Positions 31,061-41,396 of a stretch of 64,000 nucleotides of DNA are shown here, one piece after another. The stretch lies in NCBI RefSeq assembly GCF_004363075.1, contig NZ_SNYN01000003.1, positions 62,001 to 126,000 of the forward strand. The letters are read 5' to 3'. The DNA is from Actinorugispora endophytica (lineage in GTDB: Bacteria > Actinomycetota > Actinomycetes > Streptosporangiales > Streptosporangiaceae). Both the position numbers and the translations under genes were made by a program. The notes under the pieces are model-generated. The model saw only the letters and a list, made by a program, of their open reading frames with translations, did no database searches and had not been told where the DNA came from. Numbering within the stretch: the stretch's first letter is position 1; each line of letters starts with the position of its first letter.

Positions 31061-33760
31061 GTGAGGAGCCCGCGCGTCTGGCTCGGCGCGGCCGCGGCGG
31101 TCGTCCTGATGTACGCGCTGGGCACGCTGTTCCAGGTCGGCGAGGTGTCGCTGACCACCTGGGCGGGGACCTGGCCGACCGCCGCGGCCTCCGGTGCCGC
31201 GGCCTGCTCGCTGCTGTACGCGGCCCGGCTGCGGGCGCGAGCCGACGACGACGGCAGGGCCGGGGCCGACGGCACCGACGGAGTGCTGGCGCTGCGGCTG
31301 TTCGGCTTCGCCGCGCTGGCCTGGTGCGCGGGCGCGATCACCTACGGCGTCACCGGCCTGTTCAGCTCCGCCGCGTTCTCGCTGACCTTCGGCGACCTGT
31401 TCTCGCTGGCGGCGCTCCCGCTCTTCGCACTGGGCTTCACCAAGTTCGCGCCGATGCCCCAGGGTGTGCGCCCGGCGCTGCGGCACTTCACCGACAGCTA
31501 CGTGTGCGCGGCCTCGGTGTTCACCGTCGTGTGGCTCGTGCTCTTCCAGCCGCTCTACCAGGACCTGGGCGAGGGCTCGGGGTTCGTGGCGTTCGCGCTG
31601 GTCTACCCGGTCGCGGACATCGCCGTGCTGTGCCTGCTGGCCCCGCTCGTGTTCACCTCGCCGCACAGCACCCGGCGCGCGGTCGTGCTCGCGATGGGCG
31701 CGTTCGCCGTCATCTGCGGCGCGGACCTCATCAGCACCGTCACCCGCCTCACGGGAGAGCCGGTGGCGGGCGGCATCGAGTACGCGGTGCGGTTCCTCGG
31801 CTTCACGGTGCTGGCCGGTCTGCCCTGGCTGATCAGGGAGAACGCGGGGGCGGTGCCGCGCCGCATCACGGGGCGGGGGCTGTACCGGTTCGCCCCCGAA
31901 CTCGCGGCGTCGGTGGCGCTGGCCGCGGCCGTGGTCGCCATGACCGTGGCGGGGCTGCGGATGAGCGGGATCGCGCCGGTGCTGCCGCTGGTGGCGGGTT
32001 CGGCGGTGGTCGTGCTGCTGGTGCGGATGCTGGGGATGCTGGAGGAGAGCGCGACCCTCGCCCGGATGGTGAACGTCCGCGAACGGCACTTCCACGAGCT
32101 GGCGAGGCACAGCGGGGACGTCATCCTCATCCTGGAGACGGACGGCCAGGTCTTCTACGTGAGCCCGGGAACGGCCGAGACGTTCGGATACCGGCTCGAC
32201 GACATCCTGACCGAGCCCGTGACCGCCCTGGTCCACCCCGAGGACCTGCCGGCGGTGGCCGCCGCGATGGCCGGGTTCAAGCGCGGGGCCGACAGCGTGC
32301 ACATGCGGGTCCGGGTGCGCGCGGCCGACGGGACCTGGCGGCACACCACGTCGACGGCTTCGGTGTACGAGCGGCCCGGCGAGCCGAACCGCTTCCTGCT
32401 GACCACCCGCGACATCAGCGCCCAGGTGGAGCTGCAGAACCAGGTCAACCACCTCACCTTCCACGACGGGGTCACCGGCCTGCCCAACCGCGCCTACCTG
32501 GAGGAGCGCACCCGGGAGGTGCTGGACCGGCACGCGGAGGAGGGGCGGGCGCCCGTCGAGACCGCCGCGATCTTCCTGGACCTGGACGGCTTCACCGCCG
32601 TCAACGACTCCGCCGGGCACACCTTCGGCGACTACCTGCTCGCCCAGGTCGGGCACCGCCTGCGCGCGACGCTGAGCCCGGGCGACACGCTGGCCCGGTG
32701 GGGCAGTGACGAGTTCGCGGTGCTGGTCGAGGAGCGCCCGAGGGCCGACAACGTCGTGGACCTCGCCGAGCGGATGATCCGGGTGATCGGGGGTGAGCCG
32801 TTCCAGGTGGCCGAGCGGGAGGTGGTGGTGACGGCCAGCGTGGGCGTGGCCTTCGCCGATCCCGGGACCGGCGGCTCCGAACTGCTGCGCAACGCCGACA
32901 TGGCCATGGCGCGGGCCAAGGAGGAGGGCGGCGGCCACCTGGAGGTCTACGCCGCCCACATGCACGCCCAGGTGGTGAGCCGCCTGGAGCTGCAGACCGA
33001 GTTGCGCCAGGCCCTCGCCGACAACGCGTTCACGCTCGAGTACCAGCCGGTGGTGAACCTGGAGACCTCCCGGGTGACGGCGGTGGAGGCGCTGGTGCGC
33101 TGGCGCAAGGGGGACGTGCTGGTGCCGCCGGAGGAGTTCATCGGCCCGGCCGAGGAGTCGGGCCTGATCGTCCCGCTGGGGGAGTGGATCCTGCGCGAGG
33201 CCTGCCAGAAGGTCGCCGTGTGGCGGGCCACCACCGGGCTGGACATCGGCCTTTCGGTGAACGTCTCGGTCAAGCAGGTCCTGTCGCCGCGGTTCGTGAC
33301 GACCGTCGCCGAGGTGCTCGCCGAGAGCGGGCTCAACGCCGACGCGCTCACGATGGAGGTCGACGAGGAGATCCTGCTGGAGAACCCGGGGCAGGCGGTG
33401 GAGCGCCTCGCCGAACTGAGGGACCTCGGGGCGCGCCTGGCCATCGACGACTTCGGCATGGGCCACGCCTCGCTGGCGCACCTGCGCCGTCTGCGGGCGG
33501 ACGAGCTCAAGATCGACCCGTCCTTCATCCGGGACCTGGGCGAGGACGGCACCGTCACGCTGCTGACCCAGGCCATCATCCGGCTCGGCCAGGACCTGGG
33601 CATGCAGGTCACCGCGGAAGGCATCGAGCACCCCCGCCAGCTGGAGCGGCTGCGCGAGATGGGCTGCGCGTTCGGCCAGGGCTTCCTGGTGGCCCGGCCG
33701 ATGCCCGCGGACAGGGTCGAGGCCCTGGTCGGCGGGGAGACGAGCGCCACGGCGCTGTAG
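31061..33760 (+). CDS. Membrane PAS-GGDEF-EAL protein (cyclic di-GMP turnover)
   Basis: An 899-residue signalling protein. About ten N-terminal hydrophobic segments (to about 330) resemble a MASE-like sensor. A PAS/PAC domain follows (DVILILETDGQVFYVSPGTAETFGY, about 350-460), then a GGDEF domain whose signature is GSDEF (about 547), and an EAL domain with VTAVEALVRW, IDDFGMGHASLAHL and LKIDPSFIRDL. EAL appears intact. The Gly-to-Ser change in GGDEF may reduce cyclase activity, so phosphodiesterase is the safer prediction. GTG start with GAGGAGGAGC upstream. From memory, Streptomyces also has a GGDEF-EAL gene just before ilvB. Confidence 0.92.
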   Translation: MRSPRVWLGAAAAVVLMYALGTLFQVGEVSLTTWAGTWPTAAASGAAACSLLYAARLRARADDDGRAGADGTDGVLALRLFGFAALAWCAGAITYGVTGLFSSAAFSLTFGDLFSLAALPLFALGFTKFAPMPQGVRPALRHFTDSYVCAASVFTVVWLVLFQPLYQDLGEGSGFVAFALVYPVADIAVLCLLAPLVFTSPHSTRRAVVLAMGAFAVICGADLISTVTRLTGEPVAGGIEYAVRFLGFTVLAGLPWLIRENAGAVPRRITGRGLYRFAPELAASVALAAAVVAMTVAGLRMSGIAPVLPLVAGSAVVVLLVRMLGMLEESATLARMVNVRERHFHELARHSGDVILILETDGQVFYVSPGTAETFGYRLDDILTEPVTALVHPEDLPAVAAAMAGFKRGADSVHMRVRVRAADGTWRHTTSTASVYERPGEPNRFLLTTRDISAQVELQNQVNHLTFHDGVTGLPNRAYLEERTREVLDRHAEEGRAPVETAAIFLDLDGFTAVNDSAGHTFGDYLLAQVGHRLRATLSPGDTLARWGSDEFAVLVEERPRADNVVDLAERMIRVIGGEPFQVAEREVVVTASVGVAFADPGTGGSELLRNADMAMARAKEEGGGHLEVYAAHMHAQVVSRLELQTELRQALADNAFTLEYQPVVNLETSRVTAVEALVRWRKGDVLVPPEEFIGPAEESGLIVPLGEWILREACQKVAVWRATTGLDIGLSVNVSVKQVLSPRFVTTVAEVLAESGLNADALTMEVDEEILLENPGQAVERLAELRDLGARLAIDDFGMGHASLAHLRRLRADELKIDPSFIRDLGEDGTVTLLTQAIIRLGQDLGMQVTAEGIEHPRQLERLREMGCAFGQGFLVARPMPADRVEALVGGETSATAL

Positions 33761-33762
33761 GA

Positions 33763-33982
33763 GCCGCGGCCGTGGGGGGGGGGGGGGGGGGGGGGGGGGG
33801 GCGGGCGCGCGGCCCGCGGGGGGGGGGGGGGGGCGCCCCGCCCCCCCCCCCCCCCGGGGGGGGGGGGGGGGGGGGGGGGCGGGGGGGGGCGGGCGGGGCC
33901 GGGGGGGGGGGGGGGCGGGGGGGCGGGGGGGGCCCGGGGGGGGGGGCGGGGGCGGGGGGGGGGGGCCCCCCACGGCCGCGGC
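33763..33982. other. Hairpin stem enclosing a near-homopolymeric G/C tract (probable sequence artefact)
   Basis: A perfect 17-bp stem (33763-33779 with 33966-33982, gccgcggccgtgggggg) flanks about 185 bases of nearly pure G or C runs. The stem looks like the terminator of the preceding gene. The filling has no codon structure and resembles polymerase or base-calling failure at a strong hairpin. Confidence 0.6.
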
Positions 33983-34104
33983 CTTCCGGCGGGCTCCAAC
34001 GGACGACCTGCGAGGATTCATATGGTGGTCCAAATATCTCACATGTTGAGACAAAGTGGTGTTCCGTTTGACGTAGCGTCCCTTCCTCGGTCATTGTTGG
34101 TGGC

Positions 34105-34155
34105 GTGCAGAGCAACTCCCTGATTCTCGTACTTGGTCGGCGCGCAGCCAGCTGA
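34105..34155 (+). CDS. ilvB leader peptide (attenuation)
   Basis: A 16-codon frame GTG...TGA encoding MQSNSLILVLGRRAAS. The run Leu-Ile-Leu-Val-Leu makes its translation sensitive to charged branched-chain tRNAs. A T-tailed terminator follows 20 bases after its stop and ilvB comes next. This is the classical attenuation layout. Confidence 0.85.
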   Translation: MQSNSLILVLGRRAAS

Positions 34156-34175
34156 TCGAGTCAACGCTGCGCGCT

Positions 34176-34208
34176 CCCCTCAACCGCTGGTGCGGTGAGG
34201 GGTTTTTT
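34176..34208 (+). terminator. Attenuator terminator before ilvB
   Basis: Stem cccctcaaccgc/gcggtgagggg (one bulged A) followed by six T residues. An intrinsic terminator with a T tract is rare in this GC background and lies between the leader peptide and the ilvB start. Confidence 0.85.
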
Positions 34209-34251
34209 GTTGCCAGACACGCGTTACCCGCCCTCTCCGAAGGATCTAGTG

Positions 34252-36018
34252 ATGACCGAGCAGATGACCGGAGCCCAGTCGCTCATCAGGTCGTTAGAGC
34301 ATGTCGGCGTCGATGTCGTGTTCGGGATCCCCGGCGGAGCGATCCTCCCCGCCTACGACCCGCTGTACGACTCCGAGAAAGTGCGCCACATCCTCATGCG
34401 GCACGAGCAGGGCGCCGGGCACGCCGCCGAGGGCTACGCCTACGCCACGGGGCGTCCGGGAGTGTGCATGGCGACCAGCGGTCCGGGGGCGACGAACCTG
34501 GTGACCCCGCTGGCCGACGCGCACATGGACTCGGTCCCGATGGTCGCGATCACCGGCCAGGTGGCCGCGCCCGCGATCGGCACCGACGCCTTCCAGGAAG
34601 CCGACATCTGCGGCATCACCATGCCGGTCACCAAGCACAACTTCCTCGTCCGCGAGGCGGACGACATCGCGCGCACCATCGCCGAGGCGTTCCACATCGC
34701 CTCCACCGGCCGCCCCGGGCCGGTCCTGGTGGACATCGCCAAGAGCGCGCTGCAGGCCGACACCCGCTTCGAATGGCCCCAGCGCCTGGACCTGCCCGGA
34801 TACCGGCCGGTCACCAAGCCGCACGGCAAGCAGGTCCGCGAGGCCGCCCGGATGATCGCCGAGGCCAAGCGCCCGGTCCTGTACGTCGGCGGCGGCGTGC
34901 TCAAGGCGGGGGCCTCCCAGGAGCTGCGGGTCCTGGCCGAACTGACCGGCCTGCCGGTCGTCACCACCCTGATGGCGCTGGGCGCCTTCCCGGCCAGCCA
35001 CCCCCAGAACGTCGGGATGCCGGGCATGCACGGCACCGTCGCGGCGGTCGGCGCCCTGCAGCGCGCGGACCTGATCGTCGCGCTCGGCGCCCGCTTCGAC
35101 GACCGGGTCACCGGCAGGCTCGACTCCTTCGCCCCCGACGCCAAGATCGTGCACGCCGACATCGACCCGGCCGAGATCTCCAAGAACCGGCACGCGGACG
35201 TGCCCATCGTCGGCGACTGCCGCGAGGTCATCGCCGACATGGTCGTGGCCGTGCGCAACGACCAGGCCGCCGGCCGTCAGGGCGACTACGAGGCGTGGTG
35301 GGACCAGCTCAACCGGCTGCGCGCCGCCTACCCGCTGGGCTACGAGCAGCCGGGCGACGGCTCCCTGGCCCCCCAGCACGTGATCCAGCGCATCGGCGAG
35401 ATCGTCGGCCCCGACGCCGCCTACGCCGCGGGGGTCGGCCAGCACCAGATGTGGGCGGCCCAGTTCATCAACTACGAGCGTCCCGGATCCTTCATGAACT
35501 CCGGCGGCGCCGGGACGATGGGCTTCGCGGTCCCGGCCGCGCTCGGCGCCAAGGTCGGCGACCCCGGCCGGGCGGTCTGGGCCATCGACGGCGACGGCTG
35601 CTTCCAGATGACCAACCAGGAGCTGGCCACCTGCGCCGTGGAGAACATCCCGATCAAGGTCGCCGTCATCAACAACGGGAACCTGGGGATGGTCCGGCAG
35701 TGGCAGACCCTGTTCTACGAGGGCCGCTACTCCAACACCAACCTGCAGACCTCGCCCTCGCCCGGGACCGAGAAGGTCCGTATCCCGGACTTCACCCGCC
35801 TGGCGGAGGCGTACGGTTGTGTCGGGCTGCGCTGCGAGCGCGCCGAGGATGTGGACGCCACCATCGAGAAGGCCATGGCCGTCGACGACGCGCCCGTGGT
35901 CATCGACTTCACCGTCAACCACGACTCGATGGTCTGGCCGATGGTCGCCGCTGGTGTCAGCAACGACAGCATCCAGTACGCCCGCGACATGGCGCCCCAC
36001 TGGGACGACGAGGAATAG
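34252..36018 (+). CDS. ilvB: Acetolactate synthase, large (catalytic) subunit
   Basis: ThDP- and FAD-dependent first common enzyme of Val/Leu and Ile synthesis. 588 residues. Motifs: catalytic Glu in [17 protein letters not shown] region [32 protein letters not shown] (split here by function only) and the ThDP/Mg motif [12 protein letters not shown] to INN. The ATG 34252 has AAGGA seven bases upstream; an upstream in-frame GTG at 34195 lies inside the attenuator and is unlikely. ilvN starts 11 bases after the stop and ilvC follows, forming ilvBNC under attenuation control. Confidence 0.96.
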   Translation: MTEQMTGAQSLIRSLEHVGVDVVFGIPGGAILPAYDPLYDSEKVRHILMRHEQGAGHAAEGYAYATGRPGVCMATSGPGATNLVTPLADAHMDSVPMVAITGQVAAPAIGTDAFQEADICGITMPVTKHNFLVREADDIARTIAEAFHIASTGRPGPVLVDIAKSALQADTRFEWPQRLDLPGYRPVTKPHGKQVREAARMIAEAKRPVLYVGGGVLKAGASQELRVLAELTGLPVVTTLMALGAFPASHPQNVGMPGMHGTVAAVGALQRADLIVALGARFDDRVTGRLDSFAPDAKIVHADIDPAEISKNRHADVPIVGDCREVIADMVVAVRNDQAAGRQGDYEAWWDQLNRLRAAYPLGYEQPGDGSLAPQHVIQRIGEIVGPDAAYAAGVGQHQMWAAQFINYERPGSFMNSGGAGTMGFAVPAALGAKVGDPGRAVWAIDGDGCFQMTNQELATCAVENIPIKVAVINNGNLGMVRQWQTLFYEGRYSNTNLQTSPSPGTEKVRIPDFTRLAEAYGCVGLRCERAEDVDATIEKAMAVDDAPVVIDFTVNHDSMVWPMVAAGVSNDSIQYARDMAPHWDDEE

Positions 36019-36029
36019 GAACGGTTTCG

Positions 36030-36554
36030 ATGAGTCTGCACACGCTGTCCGTCCTCGTGGAGGACACGCCGGGCGTGCTCGCTCGGGCCTCCGCGCTGTT
36101 CTCCCGTCGCGGTTTCAACATCAACTCCCTCACGGTGGGACCCACCGAGTACGAGGGCCTGTCCCGCATGACGATCGTGGTCAACTGCGACCGCCACCCC
36201 TTGGAGCAGGTGACCAAGCAGCTGAACAAGCTGGTCAACGTCATCAAGATCGTCGAGATGGACTCCGACGCCTCGGTGCGGCGGGAACTGCTGCTGGTGA
36301 AGGTCAAGGCCGACGCCGGCAGCCGTACCCACGTGCTGGAGACCGCCGAGCTGTTCCGTGCCAACGTCGTCGACGTGAGCCCGGACGTGGTCGTCATCGA
36401 GGCCGTCGGCAAACCCGAGAAGCTCGAGGCGCTGATCCGCAACCTGGAGCCTTTCGGGATCAAGGAGCTGGTGAAGTCGGGTCTGGTCGCACTCGGCCGC
36501 GGGCCCCGGTCCATCACGGACCGGTCCCTGCGCGCGGTCGAGCGCAGCGCCTGA
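36030..36554 (+). CDS. ilvN: Acetolactate synthase, small (regulatory) subunit
   Basis: Regulatory subunit (also called ilvH) giving valine feedback control. 174 residues with an N-terminal ACT domain (MSLHTLSVLVEDTPGVLARA, RRGFNINSLTVGPTE) and the C-terminal ALS-small-subunit domain (ELLLVKVKADAGSR to FGIKELVKSGLVALGRG). It follows ilvB by 11 bases with AGGAACG as ribosome binding site. A small hairpin (36559-36580) lies after the stop, before ilvC. Confidence 0.95.
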   Translation: MSLHTLSVLVEDTPGVLARASALFSRRGFNINSLTVGPTEYEGLSRMTIVVNCDRHPLEQVTKQLNKLVNVIKIVEMDSDASVRRELLLVKVKADAGSRTHVLETAELFRANVVDVSPDVVVIEAVGKPEKLEALIRNLEPFGIKELVKSGLVALGRGPRSITDRSLRAVERSA

Positions 36555-36658
36555 CCCCTTCTCCGGGACCGACCGGAGAACCCGCGTGCCCCGGCGGCGT
36601 CCACGGCCAGCCCGGCCGCCGCGCAGCACGGACGAGAAGTCTTTTCATCAAGGAGTAA

Positions 36659-37660
<1,002 letters not shown>

Positions 37661-37671
37661 GCGGCGGTCGC

Positions 37672-37709
37672 GCGGGCCCCGGGACGCCGCCGTGCTCCCG
37701 GGGCCCCGC
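37672..37709 (+). terminator. Terminator hairpin after ilvC
   Basis: Stem gcgggccccggga/tcccggggccccgc with one extra base, no T tract. It ends the ilvBNC unit. Confidence 0.65.
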
Positions 37710-37907
37710 CCGTCTCCGGGGAAACCGCTGGTCCATACCAATTCCCGGATGGACCTGTCGGCCAAGCTGGGGGTTCTCGTAACATCGGAGAAACCCGGCA
37801 ACTAGACTTCTCACCGGTCGGGGCGCCTGGCTGGAGCCGACGCCGCCAACGTCACGGCTGCGGCGCCGTCGCAGCCGAACACACGCACTCCCCATAAGGA
37901 ACTCGCT

Positions 37908-39494
37908 GTGCCCAAGCCAGTCGTCCTGGTCGCGGAAGAACTCTCGCCCGCTGGAATCGCGCTGCTGGAGGAGGACTTCGAAGTCCGCTCCGTCAACGGC
38001 GCCGACCGCTCACAGCTCCTCCCCGCGCTCGCCGGAGTCGACGCCCTGATCGTGCGCAGCGCCACCAAGGTGGACTCCGAGGCCCTGGCCGCCGGGTCCG
38101 CCCTGAAGGTCGTGGCGCGCGCGGGTGTGGGGCTGGACAACGTGGACGTCGAGGCCGCGACCAAGGCGGGCGTACTCGTCGTCAACGCGCCCACCTCCAA
38201 CATCATCAGCGCGGCCGAGCAGGCCATCAACCTGCTGCTGGCCTCGGCCCGCAACACCGCGCCCGCCCACGCGGCCCTGGTCAACGGGGAGTGGAAGCGC
38301 TCCAAGTACACCGGTGTCGAGCTGTACGACAAGACCGTCGGCATCGTGGGCCTGGGCCGCATCGGCGTGCTCGTGGCCCAGCGGCTGGAGGCCTTCGGCA
38401 CCAACCTGATCGCCTACGACCCCTTCGTGCAGCCCGCCCGCGCGGCACAGCTGGGCGTCGAGGTCGTCACCCTGGACGAGCTGCTGGAGCGCAGCGACTT
38501 CATCACCGTGCACCTGCCCAAGACCGCCGACACGATCGGCCTGATCGGCGAGGAGGCCCTGGGCAAGGTCAAGCCGGGCGTCCGCGTCATCAACGCCGCG
38601 CGCGGCGGGATCGTGGACGAGACCGCGCTCTACAACGCGATCAAGGCCGGCCGGGTCGCGGGCGCGGGCATCGACGTGTTCGCCAAGGAGCCGTGCACGG
38701 ACAGCCCGCTGTTCGAGCTGGAGAGCGTCGTGGTGGCCCCGCACCTGGGCGCCAGCACGCACGAGGCGCAGGAGAAGGCGGGCACCCAGGTCGCCCGTTC
38801 GGTCAAGCTCGCGCTGTCGGGCGAGTTCGTGCCCGACGCGGTGAACATCCAGGGCAAGGGCGTGGCCGAGGACATCAAGCCCGGCCTGCCGCTCACCGAG
38901 AAGATCGGCCGCATCCTCACCGCGCTGGCCGACGGCGCGGTCACCCGCGTCGAGGTCGAGGTGCGCGGCGAGATCGTCGCCCACGACGTCAAGATCATCG
39001 AGCTGGCCGCGCTCAAGGGCGTCTTCGGCGACGTCGTCGAGGAGGCCGTGACCTACGTGAACGCTCCGCTGGTGGCCAAGGAGCGCGGCATCGAGGTCAG
39101 CCTGACGACGCAGGAGGAGAGCCCGGACTGGCGCAACCTCATCACGGTGCGCGGCATCCTCGCCGACGGCCGGCGGGTGTCGGTGTCGGGCACCCTGACG
39201 GGGCCGCGCCAGCTGGAGAAGATCGTCGAGATCAACGGCTACACCATGGAGATCGCGCCCAGCGAGCACATGGCGTTCTTCTTCTACGACGACCGCCCCG
39301 GCGTGGTCGGCGTGGTCGGCCAGCTCCTCGGCAAGGCGTCGATCAACATCGCGGGCATGCAGGTCAGCCGGGACGAGGAGGGCGGTTCGGCGCTCATCGC
39401 GCTGACCGTCGACTCCGCCATCCCCGACGAGACCCTCGCCACCATCTCCGCCGAGATCGGCGCGGACATCAGCCGGGTCGACCTGGACGACTAG
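37908..39494 (+). CDS. serA: D-3-phosphoglycerate dehydrogenase
   Basis: First step of serine synthesis from 3-phosphoglycerate. 528 residues, the long mycobacterial-type form with an intervening domain and a C-terminal ACT domain. Visible: NAD-binding VGLGRIGVLVAQRL, catalytic Arg/Glu/His in NAARGGIVDETALY, GAGIDVFAKEP and APHLGASTHEAQEK, then the ACT segment MAFFFYDDRPGVVGVVGQLLGKASINIAGM. GTG start with AAGGA seven bases upstream. Monocistronic in appearance: 247 bases follow ilvC and a perfect terminator follows the gene. Confidence 0.95.
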   Translation: MPKPVVLVAEELSPAGIALLEEDFEVRSVNGADRSQLLPALAGVDALIVRSATKVDSEALAAGSALKVVARAGVGLDNVDVEAATKAGVLVVNAPTSNIISAAEQAINLLLASARNTAPAHAALVNGEWKRSKYTGVELYDKTVGIVGLGRIGVLVAQRLEAFGTNLIAYDPFVQPARAAQLGVEVVTLDELLERSDFITVHLPKTADTIGLIGEEALGKVKPGVRVINAARGGIVDETALYNAIKAGRVAGAGIDVFAKEPCTDSPLFELESVVVAPHLGASTHEAQEKAGTQVARSVKLALSGEFVPDAVNIQGKGVAEDIKPGLPLTEKIGRILTALADGAVTRVEVEVRGEIVAHDVKIIELAALKGVFGDVVEEAVTYVNAPLVAKERGIEVSLTTQEESPDWRNLITVRGILADGRRVSVSGTLTGPRQLEKIVEINGYTMEIAPSEHMAFFFYDDRPGVVGVVGQLLGKASINIAGMQVSRDEEGGSALIALTVDSAIPDETLATISAEIGADISRVDLDD

Positions 39495-39540
39495 GGGCGT
39501 CCCCAGGACGCTCCCGGGCGGGCGGGCGCCCGTCCGGAAT

Positions 39541-39575
39541 GGGGCCCGCACGGCGAAACGCGCCGTGCGGGCCCC
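39541..39575 (+). terminator. Terminator hairpin after serA
   Basis: Perfect 15-bp stem ggggcccgcacggcg/cgccgtgcgggcccc with a five-base loop. Confidence 0.8.
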
Positions 39576-40129
39576 ACCCGTTTCCGGGGCGGTGTGGCCA
39601 TTTAGTTGGTCCTCCGATATTCTGCCTTCCTAGGAGATGGTGCTCGGTGACGAAGCCGGGACAGCCACGCGCACCGCGCCGCCGCCCGGACCCGGGTGTG
39701 AGCGGTGGTCCTCCCGGTCAGGCGATCCCACCGGGGACGGCGCGTTCCCTCCGGACCCGCACCTCCGTGCAGAGCCGTTCACCCCTGCCCCGCGCGGGGG
39801 CGGCTCGGGATCGCGAATCGAGGACCGACATGTACGAGACCACCTCCCCTTCGGACGGCGACGAGGCCACCCGCGCGCTGCAGACCGCGCTGGACCGCCG
39901 CGACAACGGGGGACCGGCGGGCCGCTGAGCGCCGGGGATTCCGGGGAAAACCCAGGCAGCCTCCGCGAACGCTCACCCGCTTCGATAGGCTTGTCTCATT
40001 CCCGTCGCCTCACGTCTCAGAGAGTGAGACGCGAGGTCTGCGGGGCTCCAGCGTCCGGGCAGGTTCCGGAGGCCGGAGCGCGCGCCTGGGACCCCCGAGA
40101 CACCATCGAACCAAAAGGCAAGGCTCTTT
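39576..40129. promoter_or_regulatory. leuB upstream region with inverted repeat GTCTCA-N5-TGAGAC
   Basis: Apart from the small frame at 39830, this region carries a candidate -10 (TAGGCT, about 39985) and, just downstream, a perfect inverted repeat GTCTCA-gagag-TGAGAC (40014-40030) within a longer imperfect stem. It could be an operator or a leader hairpin for leuB. Confidence 0.4.
39830..39928 (+). CDS. Possible small protein (32 aa) between serA and leuB
   Basis: Frame starting MYETTSPSDGDEATRALQTA, with GAGGA six bases before the ATG. It is acidic, then amphipathic and helical. No family is recognised. An in-frame GTG at 39647, itself preceded by AGGAGA, would make a 93-residue product whose extra N-terminal part is Arg/Pro-rich, so the short form is preferred. 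Confidence 0.4.
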   Translation: MYETTSPSDGDEATRALQTALDRRDNGGPAGR

Positions 40130-41194
40130 ATGTCCGCTCGTACCGTGAAGTTGGCCGTCATCCCCGGTGACGGCATCGGGCCCGAGGTCGTCGCGGAGGG
40201 GCTCAAGGTCCTCTCCGCGGTCGCGCCCCGGCACGGGGTCACCTTCGACACCACCGAGTACGAGCTCGGCGCCAAGCGGTGGCACGCCACCGGCGAGACC
40301 CTCCCCGACTCGGTGGAGGAGGAGCTGCGCGGCCACGAGGCCATCCTCCTCGGCGCGGTCGGCGACCCCACGGTGCCCAGCGGCGTCCTGGAGCGCGGTC
40401 TGCTGCTGCGCCTGCGCTTCAGCTTCGCGCACTACGTCAACCTGCGCCCGGTCCGGCTCTACCCGGGGGTGACCACCCCGCTGGCCGGTGTCGCGCCCGA
40501 GGACATCGACATGCTGGTCGTGCGCGAGGGCACCGAGGGCCCCTACGCCGGCATGGGCGGGGTGCTGCGCAAGGGGACCCCCGGCGAGATCGCCACCCAG
40601 GACAGCGTCAACACCCGCTTCGGCGTCGAGCGCGTCGTCCGGTATGCCTTCGCCAAGGCCGCCGAGCGCCCCCGCGGGAAGCTCACCCTGGTCCACAAGG
40701 ACAACGTCCTGACCTTCGCGGGCGAGCTCTGGCAGCGCGTGGTGCGCGAGGTGGGCGCAGGGTATCCGCAGGTCGAGGTCGACTACCTGCACGTGGACGC
40801 GGCCACCATGTTCTTCGTGACCAACCCCGGACGCTTCGACGTCGTCGTCACCGACAACCTCTTCGGCGACATCATCACCGACCTCGGCGCCGCCGTCGCG
40901 GGCGGCATCGGACTGGCCGCCAGCGGGAACATCAACCCCGAGGCCGACTCCCCCAGCATGTTCGAGCCCGTCCACGGCTCCGCCCCCGACATCGCGGGCC
41001 AGGGCAAGGCCGACCCCACCGCGACCATCCTGTCCGTGGCTCTCATGCTGGACCACCTCGGCCTCGCGGCCGCGGCCGGGCAGGTCGAGGCCGCCGTCGC
41101 CGAGGACCTCAAGGCCCGGGCCAAGGACTCGACCGCGCGTTCCACCAGCGCGGTCGGCGATGACATCGCCCGGCGAGTAGCGGAGCAGGGCTAG
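40130..41194 (+). CDS. leuB: 3-isopropylmalate dehydrogenase
   Basis: NAD-dependent oxidative decarboxylation of 3-isopropylmalate in leucine synthesis. 354 residues. N-terminal [19 protein letters not shown]. Substrate-binding arginines lie in [12 protein letters not shown] and [10 protein letters not shown]. The metal-binding aspartates and NAD site appear in [32 protein letters not shown] and [19 protein letters not shown]. The distant leuCD genes are at 56-58 kb, so the leucine pathway is split over the window; leuA itself is not present. Confidence 0.95.
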   Translation: MSARTVKLAVIPGDGIGPEVVAEGLKVLSAVAPRHGVTFDTTEYELGAKRWHATGETLPDSVEEELRGHEAILLGAVGDPTVPSGVLERGLLLRLRFSFAHYVNLRPVRLYPGVTTPLAGVAPEDIDMLVVREGTEGPYAGMGGVLRKGTPGEIATQDSVNTRFGVERVVRYAFAKAAERPRGKLTLVHKDNVLTFAGELWQRVVREVGAGYPQVEVDYLHVDAATMFFVTNPGRFDVVVTDNLFGDIITDLGAAVAGGIGLAASGNINPEADSPSMFEPVHGSAPDIAGQGKADPTATILSVALMLDHLGLAAAAGQVEAAVAEDLKARAKDSTARSTSAVGDDIARRVAEQG

Positions 41195-41348
41195 ACGGGA
41201 AAGACCTCCCCGGCCCTGCTGTCTCCACGGCGCGGCCGGGCACCAGCACACCTTGATGCGACGGGCGCGCCCCACGGCGCGCCCGTCGTCGTGTCCGCCG
41301 CGATGGCGGCTCTGGCCCCGGGTGCGTCGCTTCCGTCAGACTAGATCC

Positions 41349-41372
41349 CGGAACGGCAGCGCTGCCGTTCCG
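41349..41372. promoter_or_regulatory. Perfect 24-bp palindrome upstream of ilvE
   Basis: The half-site cggaacggcagc is followed directly by its exact reverse complement. It lies 25 bases before the ilvE start codon. It could be an operator for a dimeric repressor or a hairpin masking the ribosome binding site. Confidence 0.5.
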
Positions 41373-41396
41373 ATGTACCGAGAGGACCCACAGCAA

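Noticed and set aside
33774-33970. Poly-Pro or poly-Gly coding sequence in the G/C tract.
   Set aside because: The frames read as homopolymers because of base runs only; an artefact or loop sequence explains it better.
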